From Bryum argenteum (taxonomy: Eukaryota; Streptophyta; Bryopsida; Bryales; Bryaceae), in contig CM073329.1 of NCBI GenBank assembly GCA_037043015.1, forward strand, positions 9,378,648 to 9,442,647: a stretch of DNA of 64,000 nt, given 5' to 3'. Position 1 is the first letter of the stretch, and each line of letters starts with the position of its first letter. A program made the translations under genes and the position numbers. This document shows, piece after piece, positions 55,864 through 64,000 of this stretch. The notes below the pieces were generated by a model that was given only the letters and a program-made list of their open reading frames with translations, made no database searches and was not told the DNA's origin.

Positions 55864-56060
55864 CCCTTAAACGGGCCGAATGTGATTTTGGATGGCAAGC
55901 GACGACTTTGGGGAGCCATAACCGTTTTCATTTGAAGTTTGTTCTGGATAAAACCACTTGAGTTGAGTGGCGAAATTTAATCCTAGTTTGTGTGGTAAAA
56001 ATTGCATACTCATACTATGAGGTATGAATTGATCTTCAGTGATGTTTCTAACTTGAAAAA
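55864..56060 (+). mobile_element. T3 element, 5' fragment
   Basis: Begins CCCTTAAACGGGCC after TTAA. It continues with phrases of T3 copy 1 (GGAGCCATA, AAACCACTTGRGTT, CCTAGTTTGTGTGGTAAAA). Similarity fades beyond about 56060 and no right terminus was found before the next element at 56651. Confidence 0.6.
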
Positions 56061-56650
56061 TCTGAAATAAAAAACTGAACCAGTAATTTATTTTTGCACC
56101 TAACAAGTTAAACTCGTTGTTTCCTCTATGCACCTATGAATCACACATTCAACTAAGCTCTTTGCGACAAGAAACCATGGGGCGCAACTTGAAAAGGTAA
56201 ATTAGTGTCTCTTTATATACAATGTATAATTGCAACTTATTGGGATGTATTCCTTAGTTTTCACATCATTGCATAACTTCATGTGATAAGATGTTTCATC
56301 CTTTTAGCAAATATCACTTTGTCAAACATAATTGGATGTGAAAGGATGAATTTATAAGTTTTACTACATGAGTGCATCTTTTCAACCATACGTTTTAGAA
56401 CTTGATCATGATCATACATGTTCCCCAACAAGATTATTCATTGCTCCATATTGTTTACCAATCGAAAAAAAAATAAAAAATTCATAAACTCTCTCGAACC
56501 CACCATGAGTGACATAAAAACATGCAAGAAATCAGTAATTCAAACTTTGCTCTTGACACCATTCTTGTGAAGAAACTTTTTATGCATTTCAATCACATAT
56601 AAAAGATCCCAATTACAAAATCTCCTACCAAAAAGTAATTCATACCTTAA

Positions 56651-57621
56651 CCCCTAAACGTCCTTGGGGTATTTTTAGCCAAAAACTCATTTTCAAAAAA
56701 AGTGATATAGATGAAAATTAAGATAAGCTATTCAGATCTCAACCATACAAACTTGTAATATACTTGTAGTAGATCATGTGAACCAAAACTTGACTCATGG
56801 GACCTCATAGATTGCGAGATCATAACATATTAGTGCGCAAAACAGGCTACAAAATACCATCATTTCCACTTTGAAGTGAAAATACTACCAACATGAAATT
56901 TGCAATCAAAAAATCAGCAACTAGAAAGTTGTTCATTTTCATCTCAAAGACACTCTTGTACCAAAAAAATTCATCAAAAAAAAATCTTGGCTCAAATAGT
57001 AGCCTTGTAGTCGTGAAAACTGCCAAAAATTTCACAAAGGAAAAATAGTCCAAAACTAGACCCTCGCACTCAAATCCATGCCTTTTCTTCAATATATCCT
57101 CGATTGGGTCAAGGTTACTACCACTAAAAATAGACTATAATTGGAATCCATCCCAAAAAATAAAGTCAAAATCTAACGGTGGATGTAGGAGATCTAGCTC
57201 TTAAAAAATCATCCATTTTTTCACTTTTTTCATCGTAGAAACATCATTGCAAAGCCAATACCAAAGTTACCTAGATCAAAAAACTTCCAACTACAAAGTT
57301 GTTGGGATGCATCTAAATATCAAACTTATGAAAAAAAATTCATGAAAAACTATTTTAGATTTCACATAATTGGCTTGCAATGGTAAAACATGCCAAATGT
57401 TTGAAAACCCAAAAACAAAAGCTGTCTTCACTAAAATCCATGCCATTTATTCATAATTTATTTTATGAGTCTGCAATTTTTATCACATAAACTAGACTTG
57501 ATTTGTGACCTAACCCAAGTGATTTCGTCAAAAACGGAGTTTGGATGAAGACGTTATGGCTCTTCAAAGTTTCTGCCCTTCATCCAAAATGTCGTTTTTC
57601 GACACTAGGGACGTTTAAGGG
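56651..57621 (-). mobile_element. TTAA-flanked element, family T3, copy 2 (971 bp, inverted)
   Basis: CCCCTAAACGTCCTTGGGG to GGGACGTTTAAGGG, TTAA at 56647-56650 and 57622-57625. Reverse-complement homolog of 26561-27533, of almost the same length. It is the first of three different elements joined with single TTAA separators. Confidence 0.85.
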
Positions 57622-57625
57622 TTAA

Positions 57626-57885
57626 CCCCTAAAGGTCCTTGATACAAAAAAATTTAAATTGTCAAAAAGAACCTTCTTCTACTTCAGGTGCAAAGAAACT
57701 CAATCTAAGCATTGATTAGAAGATCCAACCGTAGGATCTTGAAGTTAACTTGATCCTTTTCTAGAATGTCAAATTTGAACCGTTAATTTTTCTCCAATTT
57801 TGAGATTATAATGGTCAAAGTTGGCTGAATTTTCTCCATGCGGAAATTCCAAAAAGCGATTTCCGCTTTCTTGGACCTTTAGGGG
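57626..57885 (+). mobile_element. TTAA-flanked short element, family T2 (260 bp)
   Basis: CCCCTAAAGGTCCTTG to GGACCTTTAGGGG, a clean inverted repeat, with TTAA at 57622-57625 and 57886-57889. Both flanking TTAAs are shared with neighbouring elements. The interior includes GATCCAACCGTAGGATCTTG, itself nearly palindromic. Confidence 0.85.
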
Positions 57886-57889
57886 TTAA

Positions 57890-58251
57890 CCCTTAAACGC
57901 CCAAGCAAGCCCGAGGGGCATGATTCCAACCGAATCTTCCTTGTAGCTCTCAGTGTACTCAACATTTCACTTATATTTTGATGTCAAACTGGTCACCATC
58001 TTATGATGTATTCAAAAAGTGAATTTTTACAATTCAAATCACAATTTGTTTGAAGGATTTTGTGCTTTGAAAGAATTGTGGTAGGTAGGTTGGGGTGGTA
58101 CATAACCTTGTAGGAGGTTGCAAGCTCATCATTGATTGGTCCATTCATGATGCCCAAGTTCAAAAAGTGCACTATTCATGATGCCCAAGTCCAAAAGATG
58201 CTGTGATCCAATTTTGGGCTGCCCGATTTAGACCCCAAGGGCGTTTAAGGG
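57890..58251 (+). mobile_element. TTAA-flanked short element, family T1, copy 7
   Basis: A 362-bp T1 copy, CCCTTAAACGCCCAAGC to GGGCGTTTAAGGG, with TTAA at 57886-57889 and 58252-58255. Third in the run of three adjacent elements. Confidence 0.88.
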
Positions 58252-58259
58252 TTAAATTA

Positions 58260-59385
58260 AACATAGAGAGTGCAATTACATGTATCCTCTTTGCACGAAC
58301 CAATATGACATCCAAAATTGCTAACAAAAGTCCACCATACAAGGTAGGTGTACACCGTACACCTTCTTTGATGACTAACAAATTAAATGAGAGACACTTT
58401 TCAGGTTGGCTGATCCTTGAATTTGGGGGGTTACATGGAACACCTACATACCGGGGAATGGATGAACGAAGGATGAACCCCGATGGATGGATGGATGAAG
58501 AAAGTCCGTGTACAGTACAGACTACAGAGGAAGAAGATGGAGGAAGAAGCATCCCCTGTAACCGTACGTGCGCCCCATAAATGCGCCAGGCACCCTGATA
58601 CACATGCATGGCCGTGAGCACTACCGTAACTTACTAGTAAGTGGATACAGTACACGGCTCAGGGCAGGGCTCTGACTGCCGCAGGGGCATCATTTGCACG
58701 CTCCACCACGGTAAGTATCATTATGGTTTTGGGTACCTGCCCCATACTACTTCACTTGAGCTTTCATTGTGGTTTATTTATGTTAACTATTTTTTTTCTT
58801 ATAAAATCTTCAATTGTCCTTTGCTTTTATTGGTAACTCAGAGATACTCTATTCTTTTATTTGAATAAAATTGAATAGAAAAGTTTTCACGATATTGGTG
58901 TTTTGTTCAAAAATATACTTGCACATTTGGCTTGTAGTGTAGAAGATTATGAATGAGTGTCAATTATGGTCTCTAAGTTTGTGCACACTGATTATTAAGA
59001 GTGATCAAGAGAAGAAGGGCTATGTCTCTCTTTGTTGGGTTTGTATTTGGTTTCTATGAAATATTGGATTTTTGTAACATATCAAATGTTTTCCTTCCCA
59101 AGTTCAACAACTATTTCTTTCATCTTGTAAAATTCATGACTACCACCCTCAGGTGGCCACTTGGATGGAGTTTTTTTTTTTTTTTCTTTTTTTCTTTTTT
59201 TTTTTTTTTTTTTTCCCCAAAAAGTAATATTATGAAATTGTTGTTATAGAGATATGAAAATATTTCGTAAATAATCCATAGTCTTAGTGACAGTTTGTTT
59301 TTCAAACTCAAAGTTAATGATGTATAAAGTGTTACTACAATAATGTAGTGCCAAACTAATTGTGCACATAAGGTATCAATTTTTT
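58260..59385. other. Intergenic, nothing recognised
   Basis: Frames at 58172-58655 overlap on both strands and partly lie in T1 copy 7, so I do not support them. A T-rich tract lies at about 59170-59215. Confidence 0.5.
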
Positions 59386-59392
59386 GAGGTTA

Positions 59393-59759
59393 GGGCATCC
59401 TTAGTTGTGCCCATCAAAGAGAGCCAAGAATAGGCCTTGGCAGGGTGCTCCAAAGGGACCTGGGGTATCCGGCGAGAAGGACCCCTTGCTAACAGCCACT
59501 GCCACCCTCCTTGACTACACCTTCTGCACTCACTTTTAGCCTCTACCACCTCTGTGACTCCACCTTCATAGCTGCCACGCGTCTAGATGTGCCATCATCA
59601 CGTTTGACCATGAGGTCTATATAGAGCTTAGGTCTCACAACGAATGAGGAAAACATTACCTAGACTAGCCATTTTTTTTAGGGAGCTGGATGTTTGAAGA
59701 GCGCCGTGCCCGCTCATAGCCGTTGGTTGGCTGAGATAACAAGCCGATTGAGGATGGCC
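59393..59759. mobile_element. TTA-flanked MITE related to the foldback element (367 bp)
   Basis: Starts GGGCATCCTTAG and ends GAGGATGGCC, with TTA at 59390-59392 and 59760-59762. The terminal motif is the same as in the element at 53997, but the interior is different, GC-richer and not a foldback. Confidence 0.75.
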
Positions 59760-59764
59760 TTATA

Positions 59765-60980
59765 ACAAAACATTGCTCAATTCAATGACAAATTTACGCA
59801 CCATCTCACTCGTGGCGTTTACTTTGTCCATGTCATTATATACTTTTCTAATATGTAGAAATGCTTATAATATAAAAACAATGAGTGGGAAGAGAAACCA
59901 AACCAATGTGAGGGAGAGAGAGAAAATTCAGATGGGCGACCCATTTGCGAAGTGGAGAAAAGCACTGAGGGGAGGGAGGGGAGTGGGGTCTGAGGAGAAG
60001 ATTGACAATCTGAGCAAGAAAATCTCCCCACCTGGATTTTGCATCATGAATGGACTCTTCTATCCCATTTGCACATGCAGCGTCGTCCATCATCAATGGC
60101 CTTCCACTGCCCCTATCATATCATATCATTCACCTTATCACTCACATACCGTACCTCACTCCCCACTCACTGCACTCCTACACTTTGCAACAACTAGACT
60201 ACGGAATACTTGGACCCGCAAGCCAGGCATGAACCGGCAATTGTATACTCTTTTATTCAATACCCGGATATGGGCTTTCACTGGAATACTTGGACCAAGG
60301 GGAATTATAATATACTAGTGCGGAATCATGAAGGCATTAAGCGAACGACCTCAAGGCCGTACGGTGTAGATTTTACAATTTCAATGTCGTTTGGAGTATG
60401 TAACCATAAGATCTTGTACTCGACTTGTATGTGTATATGTATGTCAAATCTTGAACTCAAATTTCTTACCAATTGTGAGGTCGTAGTGTTCAAACTTAGG
60501 ACAAATAGTTTCTTTTGCTTGTTGGAACAAGGGTAAGTTGGACTTTGAAAAACCATTTTGGTAGGGGATTTCGGATATGAGGCTCTCTTCACATTTTGTT
60601 ACTAGGTGAGTTAGGAATATATTTAGGAACATGTTACCCTCCTTGAACTTAAGGAAATGCTTGATTTCTTACATGGAGGTTTGCTGAAGTTTAGATATAA
60701 AAGGGGAGTTTTTGATAATAATAATGGCATGTGAAAATTTATTTGATTGAAGATCTCAACGGTGATATCATGCCTTTAAGTTTAGTTTACATGTAAAAAA
60801 AATAAAATTTGAATAGAAGTAAATTATCATTTTTTTTTTTAATTTTTTTTTTTTTTTGCAATCAAATTGATTTCGGGCTCATTTTGAGAATATTTGAGCA
60901 TATATTGCGGTTTTGGGCATATATGAACTTGCCTAAGTAGAGTTTTCAAACTTGAGCAGTAGATATCTCTTGACACCTAA
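59765..60980. other. Intergenic, one unsupported frame
   Basis: A 181-codon frame at 59773-60318 has no recognisable domain or start context. A purine-rich stretch (59920-59990) inflates it. The rest is AT-rich. Confidence 0.4.
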
Positions 60981-61019
60981 ATGGTTTGACTCATTTGTAC
61001 AACAACAAACACATTCTCA

Positions 61020-61577
61020 AGAAAGTGTCATAAATGGAAACAAATTTAATTCATTCAAATGTCAACCGTACAATCTTGTATTAGACATATTGTACATCAT
61101 GTTGCTCAAATTTTGAATTATGAGGCCTCATGGATTGTAAGATCATAACATATTTGTACTCAGAAAACATCGAAAAATCTCAACAATTTCACTTTGAAGT
61201 AAAAGTGCTACCATTACACATTTTGCAATGAAAAAACCAGCAACTACAAAGTTGTTTATCTTCATTTGAATAACACCCTTGAACAAAAGAAATAATCCAT
61301 AAGAATATTTTTTGGGGGCAAATAATGGCCTTGCGATGATGAGGACCACCAAAAATTTTATGAAGGAAAAATAGTCCAAAACTCAACCCTTTGCACTCAA
61401 ATCTATGCCTTTTGCTTCAATACATCTTCGATTTTGTCAAGGTTTCTACCACATGAACTAGACTCAAGTTAGAACCCATCCCTTCAAAAAAACGTTACAA
61501 TCCAATGGGCAATAAAGGAGATGTAGCTCCTCAAAAAATCATCCATTTATTCATTTTTTTCATTATAGAAACATCAT
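61020..61577 (-). repeat. T3 element fragment
   Basis: Aligns with the left half of T3 copy 2 (56720-57245). Shared phrases include AGATCATAACATATT, CACTTTGAAGT, AACTACAAAGTTGTT and AAAAATAGTCCAAAACT. It stops near a TTAACCCCTAGGG at 61577, probably a deletion product. Positions 61600-62780 are AT-rich and unassigned. Confidence 0.65.
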
Positions 61578-62783
61578 TAACCCCTAGGGTTGAATGATTG
61601 AATGATTGCAGTATTACTTTTTAATACTTTGATTGTGAAGAAGCTAAGATCACAATTCTACAACCTTTTTATTATGCACTAGGTTCTTTCAACTTATGAA
61701 TCATATGCCTTCTTGTAAACTAGGAAAATCCTCAAATTGGGAGTGCGACTTGTCAATCAAATCTCTTAAATTTTGTTTAAATTTTGTAAAAGGGGTAATT
61801 GATTGCTTAAGAAATAAAAACGTTGTTGATTGGTCTTGACTAACTATGAGAAAGGCATGCGAAACAATAAATTGATGAGTCTTGATTGAAGATGCATCAA
61901 ATAAATTGGTAAGTCTTAGTTCTCTAGTGAATGGGAAAGAAAATTGTTTTCTCCAAACAAAAATATGTGATTAACGAAAAGAACAATAAGTGACAATACC
62001 AAAAACTAATAAGTCATAAATAATGCTCAGCATTACATAAGGGACAATTAGACGCAAAAAGATGAATTGATGAGCCCTTTTAGACTAAACACATGAGTGA
62101 ATGTGAAAGGATGGTTGAAAAGTCAAGAAAATACACAACGTGCTCACAACTGGAAGAGGATGAATTGTTGTACAATGCTTATGTACGATGCGAGACAAAA
62201 GAACATGGATATTTAATGAGTCTTGAGTGCATGTGATGAAAAAGATAAATTAAAAAGTTGGTGTTAAATAATGCAAGATTGAATGTGAAAATAAGGAATT
62301 TCTTAATCTTGCATTACAATGGTGAACTAAATATGAAAGAATGACTAACATGTCTTGATTAACGATGCAAAAATGCTTATATCTTGTTCTCATTTTAATA
62401 GTAATTTTTTTAACTGAGGTAGCAAACCCCTTAGAATACTCATTCAACATAGATGTGGAGTTTACATTCATACCTCTTGGTAAGTGGTGAGTTTGTAATT
62501 GGAACTTTTCCTAACTCAAATAAGTTGTAATAGCAAATATTAGCATAACTTAGTATATATTCAAAGTCAAATACATAAGTTTTTTGAGATGGATCATTCT
62601 CAAATAACCTTCATGAGAACAAGGTCTATCTTTGATCAAACAAGAAATCTTATTATATTCAAACCCACTATGTATAATACCCTTATTAAACAACCTGCAC
62701 CATGAAAGAGAACATTTTTTTTATTATACGAAGTACATAGTGGACATTCTCAAAAGAGTTTGTCCATTGAATAATAACATGTC

Positions 62784-62965
62784 GATCATCTAGTGACTAG
62801 GTAGGAACTAACATAGTGTCCACTCAGAGGGGGGTTAGTAGTCCCATCATGAGTTGATCATCTAGTGACTAGGTAGGAACTAACATAGTGTCCACTCAGA
62901 GGGGGGTTAGTAGTCCCATCATGAGTTGAACGAACACTCTATTCACACGGACCTCAAAATAGGTT
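62784..62965 (+). mobile_element. SINE 3' fragment with internal 72-bp duplication
   Basis: Two near-perfect 72-bp units (62784-62855 and 62856-62927) match the SINE segment around 3085-3160 (CTAGTGACTAGGTAGGAACT, AGTGTCCACTC, GGGGTTAGTAGTCCC). They are followed by GAACGAACACTCTATTCA. The tRNA-like head is missing, so this is a 5'-truncated or rearranged copy. Confidence 0.65.
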
Positions 62966-63469
62966 TAAAAGTTTGTCTTGTTCTCTACCTTCACACACTT
63001 ACTCAAACCCAGGTACACAATCAAACAACATGTGAACCAGCAGGAAAGGCTACTCAACTAACTTCAAACCCGGGCAGGCACTCAAATAACTTCACATAAC
63101 GGGGCAAGTACCGTCGTCAATCCGGGCAGCAGACACGGTAAAAACCCCAGTCAATAATAATAACAGAACTCACAACAAAAGCAGCGGATTCGCCAGGGGC
63201 AGCAGCAGTAACAGTAACAGCAGTTGACTGACGAAGGCCCTCGTGTGAGGTGCAGAGGCCCAATGGCAACCCCCTTCCCAAGGATAATGAACACCCCCAA
63301 GCAAGTAAAGGAACTGACCAGCAGTAACTCAAAACCACTCCCAGCAGTAATAACACAAAAATGAGGGAGGAGGGTCGGAGGGGTCGGACCCCCTGGTCGC
63401 TAGACCCACTCCCTTGCTTGCAGCAGCAGGCCCAATGGCGGCTGCAAGCCAAACCAGACCAAGCCTAAC

Positions 63470-64000
63470 ATAGCTAGCATCATCATCTCCATCATCGTCA
63501 TCATCATCTCTCTTCTCTCTCCCTCCCTCCCTCCTCATCACTAGCACCACCACACTTCAAAACTACGCCTTGTTTGCTGCTTGCTTGCTTGCACAAAACA
63601 CAAGCTCCATTCCCCACCCCCCCCCCATTCTCCTGCTGCCTGCTAGGATCTTTGTCCCTCTGTCAAATGCTTGCTCTGTAACCCTGCCTGTCAGGCACTA
63701 CTCCCCCCTCACTACGAAGTGAGAGCATCGCAAATTCCTCGTTTTGTCACTCAGCGCAGTGGCTATGGCATTCTCTCCGTCTTAATGCGCTGATCTGTCC
63801 GCCGGGAATCCTCTTCTTCAGGTACTCTCATTTCAGATCTGATACTCAATTTAGAGTGTTCTCGCCAATTCGAGGGTAAAGGTTGGAGTAGTATTTGAGC
63901 ATGAGATGGTGAAGTAGTGTTGATTTGGTCGCCATTGTTTCGCGAGGCGATAGTGGTGACGACGACCTAAGAGACGTGTGAGGGTTATCCTTGCTGGGGG
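63470..64000 (+). promoter_or_regulatory. Likely promoter/5' leader of a gene leaving the window
   Basis: Composition shifts from AT-rich to CT-rich (TCTCTTCTCTCTCCCTCCC near 63510), as in plant 5' UTRs. A good donor site, CTTCAG|GTACTC at 63830/63831, is followed by T-rich intron-like sequence. No start codon can be chosen before the window ends, so the gene's identity is unknown. Confidence 0.35.

Noticed and set aside
58172..58655. Overlapping frames of up to 149 codons on both strands
   Set aside because: Partly inside T1 copy 7 and with no domain; the plus and minus frames exclude each other.
59773..60318. A 181-codon plus-strand frame
   Set aside because: No domain or homolog recognised. 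Length is helped by a purine-rich tract and there is no supporting promoter or splice context.
63117..63452. A 111-codon hydrophobic frame on the minus strand near the window end
   Set aside because: Composition comes from CT/AG-rich leader-like DNA. There is no homolog or start context, and the region looks like the 5' leader of a plus-strand gene.

Overview
The window is nuclear DNA of a land plant. Evidence: spliced genes with mostly GT-AG introns, a mitochondrial complex I subunit of plant type, a B3-domain protein (a plant-specific fold), teloboxes, and transposons typical of plants (PIF/Harbinger, CACTA-like MITEs, tRNA-derived SINEs). No species-level marker is visible; a bryophyte or other non-seed plant is only a guess. 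I see no rRNA gene, CRISPR array, intact LTR retrotransposon or convincing tRNA gene.

Layout. 1-13.3 kb is mostly transposons: a frameshifted PIF/Harbinger element nested in a 428-bp MITE, SINEs, short TTAA-flanked elements, and one unrecognised coiled-coil ORF (10.2-11.2 kb). 13.6-25.2 kb is a gene island: a GDA1/CD39 apyrase (minus strand, 9 exons), complex I subunit NDUFS8 (plus strand, 7 exons) and a TTC4/Cns1-type TPR co-chaperone (minus strand, 8 exons; one AT-AC intron with U12-type signals and one GC-AG intron). 25.6-31 kb has a second 428-bp MITE copy, a 973-bp TTAA element, an intron-free AICAR-transformylase-like ORF lacking the catalytic Lys-His pair, and a two-exon B3-domain gene. 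31-36.9 kb is mostly unassigned, with a gene relic and a CACTA-like hairpin MITE. 37.1-46.3 kb holds four related small secreted proteins, two on each strand, partly made by tandem duplication. 46.8-64 kb is again repeat-rich, including three different TTAA-flanked elements lined up with single TTAA separators, and foldback MITEs. The last few hundred bases resemble the 5' leader of a gene that leaves the window.

The housekeeping genes (complex I, co-chaperone, apyrase) do not form a pathway. The signals most worth attention are the TTAA elements, the secreted four-cysteine family, the catalytically impaired AICARFT copy, and the minor-spliceosome intron. Exon boundaries were worked out by hand from splice consensus, reading phase and recalled family sequences; no alignment was run.
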